This document shows positions 1-12,133 of a DNA stretch of 64,000 nt, in pieces. A model generated the notes under the pieces. The model was not told where the DNA came from. It worked only from the letters and a program-made list of their open reading frames with translations, and ran no database searches. Position 1 is the stretch's first letter; each line of letters starts with the position of its first letter. Where the stretch lies: positions 372,001 to 436,000 of the forward strand of contig OZ037838.1 of the NCBI GenBank assembly GCA_964035575.1, given 5' to 3'. The stretch comes from Rhynchopus sp. YZ270_cl-10. Taxonomy: Eukaryota > Euglenozoa > Diplonemea > Diplonemida > Diplonemidae. The position numbers and the translations under genes were made by a program.

Positions 1-849
1 GTGGGGGATTAAAAAGGCAGCGTGAACTTTGTTTTTTACGGGATCTCTTATTTTTGTTGCGGTCTTTTTTTAGAGCCCTTTGAGAGCAATGATGTTTTTA
101 TGCTCTCATTAATACTTTTTCCGAAGAAGCTGGTCGATGACAGTCCATGAAGACGGTCCATGCCCTTTCAAACGCCTGTTCGAAAGGGCTTCACTTCCCT
201 ACAGTACCCAGTGCCATTCAGTTTCAAAAAAAAAGAAATATAGTACTTCAGCATGTGCAATCAATAAATAGTACAAAAAGAAAAGAAAAGAAAAGAAATG
301 CTCGAGAGACTCGTTACTCTTTGCTTGTTGATCAAAAGGCTAAAAACGGGAAGAGGAAAAATTAAGGTTGTTTGTTCTTCGCTTCCACACCAATTCTGTT
401 TCAGATGCAAGTCTTTAGGCCGTCCTTACAAGCGCCCGCCAAAACGCTGGGTGGACTTATTTTGTTTATATAGATTGTAGGAGTACTGTAGTTGCCTCGG
501 TTATGTTGCCACAGTACTGAGCTCGTCGCTCAGTGAGTCGGCCTCCCCGTAAGAGGAACAAGTTATCAGTTGACATCGTCCCCGACAGTTGTTCGGTAAC
601 ACCAAAAAAGGAAAGTACAAATTCATATCATACATTCCATGACTTTGCGTATAGAAAAGCCTGTTTCTGGAGCCAGTTTAAAGTGATAAAAAATCCGCCA
701 AAAAAATGTTGCGACCCCGGAATTTTTTCAGATCGATCCGGAAATTCACTTCCGCCCATTTTCGGGGATCAACAATGCACGACCTGGGTCGCAAATGCAA
801 CTGTCCGTGGACAGATGGATTTTATGAATTTTACCCCCCGATTTTTTTT
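1..849. other. AT-rich region without a recognisable gene
   Basis: No coding region is convincing here; open frames are under 140 codons and low in complexity. At 297-390 there is a block of about 90 bp (starting ATGCTCGAGAGACTCGTTAC) that recurs, diverged, at 49299-49390 and 49788-49875, so at least part of this stretch is dispersed repeat. Confidence 0.5.
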
Positions 850-1276
850 TTTGGGGATATGCAATATACAAGGAAAGTTTCTGTCGCGATGAAGGGGATA
901 AGTATCCCTCACCAGTTCTTTTTACCCCCTAGCAACCCAACCCCACCCCCTATAGACAGCCCCTCCCATCCCATGTCTGTGCTCCGCACCAGTCCACAAA
1001 CTTCACAGAATTCTACAAGACATGTTCACAACAATCAAACGAGACGATTTGGGTTTTTCTGTACTTCAGTGATAATACAAGTCATGATCACAACAACCAA
1101 AGGGAAGAGACGAGTTGGGTAGAGTCGATCAACACGGTGTTTTAAAAAAAAAAAAAAAAAAAAAAGGGTAAACAGGGTACCACGGGTAGAAGAGAAGAAA
1201 GGATAACAAGGTAAATACGAGTAGATGGGGGCTAGGTAAACAGGGTTACTAGCAGGTTAACAGAGTACTACGGGAA
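850..1276 (+). repeat. 425-bp direct repeat, copy 1
   Basis: This block, beginning TTTTGGGGATATGCAATATA, recurs almost unchanged in the same orientation at 4762-5186. It contains a poly(A) run near 1144-1165 and then short reiterations of GGGCTAGGTAAACAGGGTTA that continue past its end to about 1480. The two copies flank about 3.5 kb of GC-rich DNA. No coding region lies inside. Confidence 0.85.
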
Positions 1277-2768
1277 GACGAGAGAACAGCCAGGAAACAA
1301 GGTCAATACCGGTAGATGGGGGCTAGGTAAACAGGGTTACTAGCAGGTGAACAGAGTATTACGGGAAGACAAGAGAAAAAGGAAACATGAAAAGGGGAAA
1401 AATAGGTATCAGGGGCTAGGTAAACAGGGTTACTAGCAGGAAAAGAGAATACCACGGGAAGACAAAAAGCCAGGTAAACAGGGTCACGAGCAGGGAACAG
1501 GGAAGGTAGGTGACCGGGAAGCCACAGGGAAGGAATGGGGTGAACGAGAGAGTATAAGAAACATGACGAAGATCATGAATAATATGGGGAATAAAGGAGG
1601 CTTCTGGGGGGACGGGATACACGGACTGCATTTAACCGGACTATTACGATGGGGTTATCACGATGACTATGCGTGGGAAGGCGGGGGGAAGACTATGCAT
1701 GGAGTAGCGCGCGGGTGGCTGGACGCATTCTCTGCCGTGGGGTGGGTGTGCACGTACTGCTGCTGAGAGGCGATTGCAGAAGGAGGAGGCGAAGAATGTC
1801 GCGACGGTAGTGAGCAACGAGGAGTAGGGCTACCACCCGCGGCAGCCGGAAAGGACCGTCCACCAGCTCAAGAGGGTGGCGGCGATGCGCGCGTTTACTT
1901 TAAGGAAATCATGAACTCCCGACGAGCACGTTCGCAATGTTACTGCCATGGTGCCTCTTTGCTGCAGTCTGGCAGCCTATCTGGTACAGTTCTCATCTTA
2001 CACATGCCTCCATTTGTTGACTGTGGGCGACATTGTGAAGCACACGAGCCACACGTTGAGTCTTCTGTCTGATGGTAAAGCGGGTGTGCTGCCTGTAGTC
2101 GATGGTGAAAGGTTTCGAACAAACTGATATCCGTACGGCACATATTCTCAGTGGATGAACAGTACAAACAGATCTTCAGCAAAATCAAAGTTATTCCGCA
2201 GACTCCAGAAGTGGCGATACAACTAAAACAGTACTTCGACGGACGAGGTCGCTGCCTCGGCCCAGGGAAAACTCCCAACGCTGTGTGGAACGGGTTCGAC
2301 GCCGCGAGTGAACTTTGGGGAGCGTGCTGACGTCGGGGTCGCGGCGCTGCACGGCGGTGGTTGATCGACGGTGACGTATGCGAATGCGGCAAAGGCCATT
2401 GATGCGGGTACAGTTAATCTTCGGTGAGTGCTGGCGTGGGGTTTGTACCCGAAGGGGGGTACGGGGCATTACGTTCCCTCATACGATCCGTACTGGAGGC
2501 CACAGGGAAAGGAGAGCAGGTTTACCCCGGGGGGAAGGGGAACGAGCAATCAGAGACATAGCTATCGTGGAGGTGGGGTACGGGGGGGGGCCCGGGGGGG
2601 GGGGGGGGGGGGGGAAAGGTTACAGAACAGGGGAGACTAATAACAGAGAGAGTTAGCGCGAAACATGAGAATGAAGAGAAAAACGATGGGTCAAAGCACG
2701 ATGAACGGAGCCTGAGCGGGGTCATATTGGGGCAACAGGGGGACGGGCAGTAAAGAGGGACGAAAAAT

Positions 2769-2805
<37 letters not shown>

Positions 2806-4761
2806 GATGAAGAAGAAGAAGGGGAAAAGGTAGAGGGATAAAAGGTACAGGGAAATAAGGTAAAGGGAGATAAGGTAGAGGGAGATAAGGTAGAGGGATA
2901 AAGGGTACAGCACTTTGCAAACGTGGTGTACGGGTTGAAGAGGTTCAGGGATAGACGTGTCGGGCCAGGTCGAGGCAGACCTCCAGAGGGCGCTGAACAG
3001 GCAGAGGGGGCGGTGGTGCTCGAAGCAGACAGAACCGGCGTCTCCGCAGGGTGACGACATCGTTTAAGGTCGTGCTGTCCGGGCCTGAAGCGTGTTTTTA
3101 TTTTATTTTTATGTTGATGGTACAGTGCGGCTCGCGAAAGCAACGGTGATGGGACGGTGTGTTACGCGTTTATGGCATAGGGGGTTGCGCGTGGAGGATA
3201 CGGCGGCGTTCTCGGAACCGCTGGCGTTACGCACAGAAGTACGAGGGGGATGAGTTTTTGGTGGATTGGGCCAGGGACATGGCAGAAGGGGGATGGTGTA
3301 GAGTGTGGTTACGACGAGGTTTTGTCGACTGGTGGGGCGATCCGGATGAGAGGCGGAGGTCTCAGTCTGAAGAGCGTTTGGCGGCAATCTGTGTGACGCG
3401 CATGGGCCTCGACGAGCTGCGTGCACTGGACGGGGACGGAAAGCTGGTTGGGGGTCACGGACCTCATTAGGTCTCCAGAGGCGTTTAGGGCGGCGTCAAG
3501 GACGGGGATGCTGCACGAGCTGGCACGGAAGACCCGCGCAGTGATTTCTTACCACCTGCGATTAGCACATGGAGGGATTGATGGAGTACAAAGTAGTGTT
3601 GCCTTTGGAGCGAAGTTTTTTATATAGAAGGCAGGGTTTAGACTTGGCGGGCACACAATGCAAAAGCGTTCGGGGAGGTTCCGTTTTGGTGTTCGACCGC
3701 TGCACGACATGTTGGTGGGACCTGCGGACATCGCATCAATGTCCTCGTGCGGTGTAGGAGGTACTGGACGTGAATTCCAATATCCGGTAGACAGAGACGT
3801 ATTGTGTATGTGCATGGGGTGAGGACGTACCGACGATTGCGCACCGTACGGCGAGCTTCTATTGCGGACGGATGAGGGTGTAGCGTGGGACGATAGCCTT
3901 TTGGTGTTAGGGGGCTGGTGGGTACGTATTGCGTGCGCAGTGTTTTTCCGGGGTCGCTGCGAACGGTGTATATTACGGTGAACTGCTCAGAGGTACACGG
4001 GAGGCCATTTCAGTTTTGAGAGAGTTCCGTGATCTGATCCGATACGCACACCGTATGTGAGCTGGCTGACGAAGTTGCGGGGACAGCGAGTGAGATGTCT
4101 TCGCGGAGGGTTTTTCGCGTGTTTGGGAGTCTGGTGTGGCAGTTGTACGTGACGCAGGTACCTATGGCATTCTTGGCCGCGACGATGTTACGTCCGGCGC
4201 GTAGCGGGAGCTTGTTCGACGGACAAGGCGGCGTGGGACGTATGGGTGCAGGTCCCGAGGTGGGGGTGTAGGGAGCTCGTTCATCGCCTGGGTTGGTGGA
4301 AGATAACGGGTGGTAGCATTTGCCCCCTACCGAGTCTTTGACTGTGTGGACGGACGCATCGAGCTAAGGCGGGGTGTGTACGTCGAAGGGGAGGAGCAAG
4401 CAGTAGGTATTATGGACGTTTCGGGGAGGCAGTTGTGCGGTCTACGGGTGGCGTCAGGCATGGTCCAAGGGTGTCGGATCAGATTGATGGTGGACATATT
4501 CGGAAACGGGGCATGGCGCAAACTTTGTACGGCACGGGTATCGCCGAGTAGAAGGCGGATGTTTTGTTACGGGGTGTGTTTACGCTGCGGTCGCGTGCGG
4601 CAGGTGAACGTGGCTGACCTGACTGCTTCGAAGTCGATACAGCACCCGATGTAGCCCCGTGAGTCAGGGTGCCTCACGTCCCTAAGGGGTCCTCAGGGTC
4701 CAGCGTGTGGATGCTGCAATGCAACACGATACTTATCAACACGAAGAGACACAAGTAACTT
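1277..4761. other. GC-rich interval of unknown nature between direct repeats
   Basis: After short tandem reiterations of a 'gggggctaggtaaacagggtt' type motif (1277-1480) the interval becomes GC- and CpG-rich. It holds a run of at least 16 G near 2597-2614 and a poly(A) run of about 30 at 2770-2800. Open frames reach 100-150 codons on both strands (for example 3159-3470 and 4310-4654 plus), but none shows a domain I recognise and the frames overlap antisense to one another, as expected for stop-poor GC-rich DNA. It could be a decayed gene or mobile element; I assign no function. Confidence 0.5.
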
Positions 4762-5186
4762 TTTGGGGATATGCAATATACAAGGAAAGTTTCTGTCGCG
4801 ATGAAGGGGATAAGTATCCCTCACCAGTTCTTTTTACCCCCTAGCAACCCAACCCCACCCCCTATAGACAGCCCCTCCCATCCCATGTCTGTGCTCCGCA
4901 CCAGTCCACAAACTTCACAGAATTCTACAAGACATGTTCACAACAATCAAACGAGACGATTTGGGTTTTTCTGTACTTCAGTGATAATACAAGTCATGAT
5001 CACAACAACCAAAGGGAAGAGACGAGTTGGGTAGAGTCGATCAACACGGTGTTTAAAAAAAAAAAAAAAAAAAAAAAGGGTAAACAGGGTACCACGGGTA
5101 GAAGAGAAGAAAGGATAACAAGGTAAATACGAGTAGATGGGGGCTAGGTAAACAGGGTTACTAGCAGGTTAACAGAGTACTACGGG
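4762..5186 (+). repeat. 425-bp direct repeat, copy 2
   Basis: Second copy of the 850-1276 block, same orientation. It is preceded at 4706-4760 by a 55-bp sequence (starting TGTGGATGCTGCAATGCAAC) that recurs at 5320-5375 just downstream, so several short duplications are stacked here. Confidence 0.85.
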
Positions 5187-5389
5187 ATGACAAGAAAACA
5201 GGTAAAAAGGGTGAGAACGGAAAGAGAGGATTGATGGGCATAACCAGGGACAAGATAAGAGTAACTACAGAGGGAGTGGGGAAAATCATGAAGTACAGAA
5301 CGAGGTCACTGTGGAACTGGTGTGGATGCTGCAATGCAACACGATACTTATCAACACGAAGAGACACAAGTAACTTTTCGATTTTTATT

Positions 5390-8250
5390 TCTTTGGAAAG
5401 ATCGGTAACGAAAACGTTCAATTCCGGGGTCGCACGATTTTTTTTATGCCTCTGTGGATGGTTAGGTGATTTTTGGCTGTGGTACCCCCTTTGGGAACGT
5501 TTCTATGCAGGTTTCTTAAGGACTTCCTTAAGAAAACCTCCTCTTTTAGTCGCAACACAGTGACCTTTGTAAATTGATTTTTTTTTGGAGAAAGTTTTCG
5601 ATTTTTGTTTCTTTGGACTTATTTTTTACAAATCCTTCAATTCGGACAAAATTTTTACCCCGGAAACACACTCCACGGGATGCAACTTTTGATGGAACCG
5701 ACCCCTTTTTTCACCTTTCTATGCAGGTTTCTTAAGGAATTCCTTAAGAAAACCCCCTCTTTGGGTAGCAACACAGTGGCGTCTCTAAATTGGATTTTTT
5801 TTGAAGAAAGTTTTCGATTTTTTTTTCTTTGGATTTATTTTTGACAAATCTTTCAATTCCGACCATTTTTTTAGCCCGGAAACACACTCCACGGTACGCA
5901 ACTTTTGGTGGAGCCGACCCCCTTTTCTGCACTGAAATACCTATACGTTACTGTATAAAGACCCATGGAGCCACTTTAAATTGACTTCTACTCCACTAAA
6001 GTGGTCGATTTTTTTTATGGTGAAAAGCGGGGAGCTCGGAAATTCACTTCCGCTGGTTTTCGGGTGGGAAAAATTACATGACACACACCCACCTCACCGA
6101 GAGCCAAAACAGAAATACGCTCACCTTGATATTTTTTTTGGAAAAAAAAATTTTTTTTCTGGAGGGTGTTCAAATTTCCCGTTTTTCCCTTTTCTCCCGT
6201 TTTTCCCTTTGTCTTTGCCATTTTTTTTTTCGAAAAATTTTTGGCCCCCTGGGTTGGGTCTTGGGGCACCGAAAAATGCCAAAAAACGCAAAAATCGGCT
6301 GTTTTGACCATCTGTGGTTACACCATATACACGTCTCTGTACAAGCCTATACTATACCCAAAAGTGGATAGGCAAGGCCGTGTTTGACCAAAAAAAAAAA
6401 TTTTTTTTTTCAAAAAAATCGAGTTTTCGTCACCTGTGGGTGGTCGTAGGATCGAAATTTGCGAAAATTTTTCACTTTTTTTTTTTGACCCAAAAAATTT
6501 TTTTTCGACAAGGGAAGCCTCTTTTTTACTTTCAACGGATGTCATCCGTCCGATTTTGAGAAACCCCCCCCCCCCTCCCCCCCCGGAGAAGATTGTAAAT
6601 TTGGCAACCTGAAGTTTTCGGCTTTTGGACAGACGTAAAAAAATTTGAAAACCAGCGGAAGTGGATTTCCGAGCTCCCCGCTTTTCACCACAAAAAAAAT
6701 CGACCACTTTAGTGGAGTGGAAGTTAATTTAAAGTGGCTCCAGTACACAGTACACAGTACACAGTACACAGTACACAGTACACAGTACACAGTACACAGT
6801 ACACAGTACACAGTACACAGTACACAGTACACAGTACACAGTACACAGTACACAGTACACAGTACACAGTACACAGTACACAGTACACAGTACACAGTAC
6901 ACAGTACACAGTACACAGTACACAGTACACAGTACACAGTACACAGTACACAGTACACAGTACACAGTACACAGTACACAGTACACAGTACACAGTACAC
7001 AGTACACAGTACACAGTACACAGTACACAGTACACAGTACACAGTACACAGTACACAGTACACAGTACACAGTACACAGTACACAGTACACAGTACACAG
7101 TACACAGTACACAGTACACAGTACACAGTACACAGTACACAGTACACAGTACACAGTACACAGTACACAGTACACAGTACACAGTACACAGTACACAGTA
7201 CACAGTACACAGTACACAGTACACAGTACACAGTACACAGTACACAGTACACAGTACACAGTACACAGTACACAGTACACAGTACACAGTACACAGTACA
7301 CAGTACACAGTACACAGTACACAGTACACAGTACACAGTACACAGTACACAGTACACAGTACACAGTACACAGTACACAGTACACAGTACACAGTACACA
7401 GTACACAGTACACAGTACACAGTACACAGTACACAGTACACAGTACAGTGAAGTCAATTTAAAGGCTCCATGGGTCTTTATACAGTAACGTATAGGGATT
7501 TCAGTGCATAAAGGGGGGTCGGCTCCACCAAAAGTTGCGTACCGTGGAGTGTGTTCCTGAATAAAAAAAATGGTCGGAATTGAAAGATTCGTAAAAAATA
7601 AATCCAAAGGAAAAAAATCGAAAACCTTCTTCAAAAGAAATCCAACTTAGAGACGCCACTGTGCTGCGACCCAAAGAGGAGGTTTTCTTAAGGAATTCCT
7701 TAAGAAACCTGCGTAGAAACGTTCCCAAAGGGGGTACCACAGCCAAAAATCACCTAACCATCCACAGAGGCATAAAAAAAATCGTGCGACCCCGGAATTG
7801 AACGTTTTCATAACCGATCTTTCCAAATAAATAAAATTCGAAATTTTTTTTTTTGAAGAAAATTCATAAAATCCATGTGACCACGGTTTTGTACTAGACC
7901 CCCCCGTTGCCAAATTACCAAACTTTTCCGCTCACCCCCCCGGAGACCCCCCCCCCCCCTCCCCCCCCGGATGACATCCGTTGAAAGTAAAAAAGAGGCT
8001 TCCCCAAGGCAACGGGAAAAATGACTAAGGGGAAAGGGGAAAAAAGGGAAAAACGGGAATTTGGAGGATCCCCTATTTTGAGGATCATTTTTTACAGTCA
8101 CATTTTACCTTAGCAAAATCCGAAAAAAAAAATTTTTTTTTCGAAAAAATTTTGGCCCCCTGGGGTGGGTCTTGGGGCACCGAAAAATGCAAAAAAAACG
8201 TAAAAATCGGGTGTTTTGAGCATCTGTGGTTACACCATATACACGTCTGT
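5390..8250. repeat. Complex inverted-repeat cluster around a heptamer satellite
   Basis: The left part (5395-5560 and 5737-5985) reappears as reverse complement at 7448-7842. A second inverted pair is 5963-6062 with 6648-6738, whose outer edge abuts the satellite at 6741. Within the left part a block of about 200 bp is tandemly duplicated (5515-5710 and 5737-5930). The segment 6237-6340 recurs directly at 8152-8245. The sequence is AT-rich with long T and A runs and has no gene-like frame. The arrangement suggests a foldback element with a satellite close to its axis, later rearranged by further insertions. Confidence 0.75.
6741..7447. repeat. (ACAGTAC)n heptamer satellite, 101 units
   Basis: An uninterrupted array of the 7-bp unit ACAGTAC (TACTGTG on the other strand) over 707 bp. 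Because 7 is not a multiple of 3 and the unit makes no stop codon, several frames stay open and read heptapeptide repeats such as VHSTQYT or CTVYCVL. These frames are an arithmetic by-product, not evidence of a protein. The perfect unit suggests a young expansion. Confidence 0.97.
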
Positions 8251-10742
8251 AACCCCACATAGGCCCATTACCATGGTTTCGTTAGCTCTTGTGGCATGCC
8301 CTCCTGCAGTTTCCTGCTCATCGGCGGCCTCTAGTCCGTGTGGACTTGGGCCACTACCAGCTTCCGGAGGAGCGACGCTCACGTGCGAGCGTCGGAGCAC
8401 CGCACGTCAGTTCTCCTAAGCTCCTTGTGACTTGACTCGTGCCGGTGCTGGTGTCTCTTCTTGTGACCCACCGAGCACGCAGCCAACAGTGCGTCAAACC
8501 CTCAAGATCCTGTAGCACCGAGGGTGTGTGAACCCCAATCGTCTGCGTCAGGACATACGCCGTCTGCCATCAAGCGGAGGGTGCTCCAATACTCCTCAGA
8601 CACGAAGGAGCAATCACAGCGATCACGAACCACGCGATTGAGGCGGTTTCACAGGTGGTCAGCGGGGGAAGCATACGAGGCTTCACAAAGCAACACCGCT
8701 TCCGGAGATGACCGGCTCCCCTCTTCCTCAACATGCACCAGAGCCCTATTTTTCACAAGCGGTCCCGAAACCTTAAAGTTTGCGCAAGCCCTGGAGTCAT
8801 CCGATGACGCAAGGCAAGTCACTCTCCCAAAGCGATGGCATTGGATGGCAGTATCCGAAGTCAGACCTCCGGGAAATATTGAATCCTTAATGGACGACTT
8901 CAATGTGATCGCTGCCTTCTCCCTCTACGTCCCACCCTTCAAGAACACGGAGACTCGCAAGCTGCAAGTAATTTGAGGTTGTTTCTGCGAGCCCCGACCT
9001 AAACCGTTCATCTTCAGAGATATGTACAGTGTGCGCACTACTTTCCGCAGGAAGAACGGGCCCATTTTGGGCTCCGACCTCAGAGGCCGTTTTCGAAGAC
9101 AGCTACAGTGGGATATTTTGGTTCCTCAATTTTTTATAACAAAAGCGAAAATCTGCCTATGTGCTTGAAAAATGCTGTGCATTTTTGGTAGAATTTTTTA
9201 AAAATTGCTATACTCCCCTATGACTGGACCCAACTCCCCTCACTCTTTTTTTGGTCAAAAACACCCCAAATTTTTCTACCGTTTTTTCCGTTTTTGACCT
9301 TTTTAGACACCCTCCTCTGGATTTTTATTTCTTTGGATCCGGCCGATTCGAAACGTTCAATTGCGGGGTCGGACGATCAAAAATATGCATCTCACATTTC
9401 TGAGTGCAAAATATGAAAAAGTATACGCTTTTATTTTTCCTTCCTTCAAAACTACACACACACAACGCTTTTTTGGTTTTTGGGAGACACACAAGGTGCC
9501 AGGTTCTATGATAAGCACGGAACCACCCTGCACCTATTTGTCATGTTGTTTCCCGTGCAATACATGGAGAAACGTTTCGCACTCGAAACAAGGGAAACCA
9601 TGACAACACAGGTGCAGGGGTTTTTTGAAGTTTGCTGCATTTGAACATATTTTTCTGCTTTATGACAAAGAACAAGAGATACGTAAGAGCAGACACGCCG
9701 CTAGGCTGTGTACTGACAGAGCAAATAGAAACATGTATACATGTTCCAGAGAGGGAACCGAGAAGCGTCACAAGAAAGCGCTACGACGAGCGTAGCAGAA
9801 AAAATCGTAAGAAAGTCACAAGAGATGTTAGCAAGCATCCAGCACTCAATCCACTAAAGGAATACAAGAGCACTATGTAAGAGAAAAAACAACACTAACA
9901 TTCATGGAGCCAGGGGAGCGAAGGGTGCACACGGCACCGAGAAAGAAACACGAAGGAGACCCGAGTATCCCGCACTCTGTCCTACGAGAGACCACCAGCT
10001 CTCTTCCCCGGACAGGCGAGCCCACAAGTGCTCTGTCCAATCCACGAGATCAACTAGGATCTTAACTTAAATACAGGTACAGACTCATTTGACTTTCATG
10101 CAGCGAAAAAGAATGGCAAAACAGAGTGCTAACAGCACCGGGAGAGAGCATCAAAAAACATCCGAGCAGCTAATACTCAAGTCAAGCAAGAGATCCCGAG
10201 AACTCATCACTAGGCTCCAACAAGAACTTAATCTCTAACCTAGCTCAACCAAGAACTCTACCCAAGCAAGACCAATCCATACGAGACGTCACAAGAACTC
10301 GTCACCTGGCTCAACCAAGAACTGAATCTCTCACCAGGATCATCTAAGAACTGTACTCACGCAGGGTTACCAAGTATAAACTCATCAGTGTTCGCGGCGC
10401 AGAAGAAACAAACAAAGTGCAAACGGCACATAGAAAAACGAAAAACATGAAACATATCCGAGCATCAAATACTCGATCTCCACCAGAGACCATAAGAACT
10501 CCTCACCCATGAAAGACTAGCCCCCTCGGCACTCAGTCTCACACCAGGGCTCAACCAAGAACTTGACTCAAGCAGGACCACCAAGTACATATTCATTAAC
10601 ACTCATGACACAGGGGCCGAAAGCGGAGTTTCTTGGGGGTGTTTTGAGGGTCTTGGGTTTTTTTGCTGGTGCCCTGGGTTATATTTATCACCACGCTCCC
10701 GCCCCTCCCTCCCCCGCTTCCCTCCCCTCCACTGTCACATTG
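8250..10742. other. Mixed region: orphan coding-like stretch and dispersed repeats
   Basis: From 8250 to 8980 base composition resembles coding DNA, and a plus frame at 8524-8976 reads 150 codons, but I recognise no domain and an antisense frame is also open. From 9440 to 9605 lies a dispersed repeat also present at 50138-50325. From about 9900 to 10590 a loose reiteration of CAAGAACTC-type phrases recurs every 60-110 bp (motifs such as CTCAACCAAGAACT). From 10620 the 3' flank of the first array gene begins. Confidence 0.5.
9440..9605. repeat. Dispersed repeat A, copy 1
   Basis: About 165 bp, from TTATTTTTCCTTCCTTCAAA to the GAAACCATGAC end, nearly identical to 50138-50325. Related but diverged phrases (gggagacac..., agcacggaaccacc) occur at 15200-15310 and 62890-62970. 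Most likely a short interspersed element; no transposase or clear polymerase III boxes were identified. Confidence 0.7.
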
Positions 10743-11831
10743 CTAACCAGTGTGTGGGTACAGATGCTGTGTCACAATGACGCCATTTGATTTCATAACC
10801 ATAACAACACGTGAACACGGAGATATCGCAAATGCCCCATTCTCGGTTTGCGACAGAACACGCACACAGGACATGGTTGCCACATCATACTGGCGCAACA
10901 CGAGCATAGTCTTCACCACAAGGTACTTCCCACACGGGGTGAACTGCATGCCCTGGACACCCCCATCCACATCAACACTGCGAAGAGCTGCACCACTCCA
11001 ATCAAAGAGCTGCACGGTGTTTATAAAGAGGCGTTCACTGATATCGCTCCCCACAGCAATGACAGAGGCAGACCGTGAAAGCGCCGCTACACACCACCTG
11101 ACCGCAGGCAGAAATGCCACAGCTTCACCTGTGTTCACATCCCACAGACGTACGTTGTCCTCACTGGAGGTGGCCACCCACCCACCACAGTCCGACAGTG
11201 CCACGTCCCAGCACCCTTCGTGCGAGAGAGAGCGGAGCAACGTCAGGTCTTCGTCATACACAGAGACGCCGTCTGTGCCCTTCGAGACAACAACACCGCC
11301 ACACGTCCGTATTGAAACGGAGGGGCAGTCGACTTTGCGGACCACCTCCCCACCCGGAAGTGCAACCTCGAGAAGGCAATCCTTGTATGCCAGGTAGCAG
11401 CGTGTCTTGCGCTGCGAGATGGCAGCCGGACCGTACACTTCATTGGCCACTTTGAACGAGAAGACAGTGTTGAAGGTTTCTGTGTCGAAGCCGCCAACGT
11501 CCCCACTCTCGTTACTGTGGATGCAGAGCGTTCCACAACGCGACAGCGTCAACGACGTCGCTTGTGGTTCTGCAGTGTACTTAGCAGGACACTTGATGTC
11601 GGCAAAGCGAGGGCGGGCAAGCACAACCTGCACCCCTGCATCAAACGCAGTGTCCTGCAGACGGCACGTCCCCTCCAGCACCTGCGTGCCGATGCGCATC
11701 TCGACAGACGCAGGCGAGACAGCAAGCGCCGTGCACGCAACCTCCTTTGCCGCTGCAACGTCCGCCTCGCACGGCACCTCCACTGTCGCAGTCACGCCTG
11801 ACTCTTCCAGCACAAAGGTCACATCCATCAT
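10743..11831 (-). CDS. Ubiquitin-like/seven-bladed propeller protein, copy 1
   Basis: Predicted 362-aa intronless protein; this entry describes the family. Residues 2-72 align with ubiquitin from its Met1: a first beta strand, an SGVTATVEV hairpin, a helix with the AAAKEV segment placing a Lys at ubiquitin Lys27, and VLEGTCRLQD matching the ubiquitin QLEDGRTLSD stretch. No diglycine end follows, so it is an in-line domain, not a conjugated tag. Residues 76-362 hold seven propeller blades: about 76-130, 131-168, 170-205, 206-245 (canonical VRLWD), 246-288, 290-328 and 330-360. No signal peptide or membrane segment, so probably cytosolic or nuclear. The start is fixed because upstream frames differ between copies while MMDV is shared. 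This copy has an almost absent blade-6 loop (KTMLVLRQYDV) and ends HLYPHTG. The cellular role is unknown. Confidence 0.88.
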   Translation of the reverse strand: MMDVTFVLEESGVTATVEVPCEADVAAAKEVACTALAVSPASVEMRIGTQVLEGTCRLQDTAFDAGVQVVLARPRFADIKCPAKYTAEPQATSLTLSRCGTLCIHSNESGDVGGFDTETFNTVFSFKVANEVYGPAAISQRKTRCYLAYKDCLLEVALPGGEVVRKVDCPSVSIRTCGGVVVSKGTDGVSVYDEDLTLLRSLSHEGCWDVALSDCGGWVATSSEDNVRLWDVNTGEAVAFLPAVRWCVAALSRSASVIAVGSDISERLFINTVQLFDWSGAALRSVDVDGGVQGMQFTPCGKYLVVKTMLVLRQYDVATMSCVRVLSQTENGAFAISPCSRVVMVMKSNGVIVTQHLYPHTG

Positions 11832-12133
11832 ATTGTTAAGGGCTCTGTTGTGTTTGATGTGATGATTGGTGGTGTCACTTCGCAATGACAAATAAGAAGG
11901 TTGGTGGGTTAAATACGTGTTTCAACAAACTCTGACAAAGCGAGCAATTTGAAGATACCCTGCGGCAAACACACAGGAGCGAGGCGACCTGACTGTGAGA
12001 CAGGCAAACAAGAGAAAAGCAGCAACAGGGCTGAAAAGGGGAGTTTCTTGGGGGTGTTTTGTCTTGGGTTTTTTTTTGCTGGTGCCCTGGGGTATATTCA
12101 TCACCACCCTCCCTCCCCTCCCCTGGTCACACA
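11832..12133. promoter_or_regulatory. Standard intergenic spacer of the array (302 bp)
   Basis: This spacer holds the 5' flank of copy 1 and the 3' flank of copy 2. Read on the minus strand it runs from the copy 2 stop through a G-rich tract (12103-12128), a block containing CCCAAGACAAAACACCCCC, a block ending near the GCCGCAGGGTATCTTCAA phrase, then TTTAACCCACCAACCTTCTT and the copy 1 start. The same order recurs between many copies, so promoter and 3' end were duplicated with the gene. No TATA-type motif was assigned; a splice or trans-splice acceptor is possible but not shown. Confidence 0.55.

Noticed and set aside
3109-3470. A gene in the GC-rich interval around 3.1-3.5 kb
   Set aside because: Both strands are open over the same bases and neither translation shows a recognisable motif; stop-poor GC-rich DNA is the simpler explanation.
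850-5186. An LTR retrotransposon, because two 425-bp direct repeats flank 3.5 kb
   Set aside because: The interior shows no reverse transcriptase, integrase or other element protein, the repeat ends are not clear LTR ends, and no target duplication is visible. A segmental or tandem duplication explains the repeats as well.
6542-7634. Long open frames across the heptamer array (up to about 300 codons, both strands)
   Set aside because: They are the arithmetic product of a stop-free 7-bp repeat and have no start context, composition or domain of their own.
9440-9605. A tRNA or small structured RNA gene in dispersed repeat A (GGTTC and GGAACC words)
   Set aside because: No cloverleaf or other standard fold could be drawn by eye and no consistent box A/box B spacing was found; kept only as a repeat.
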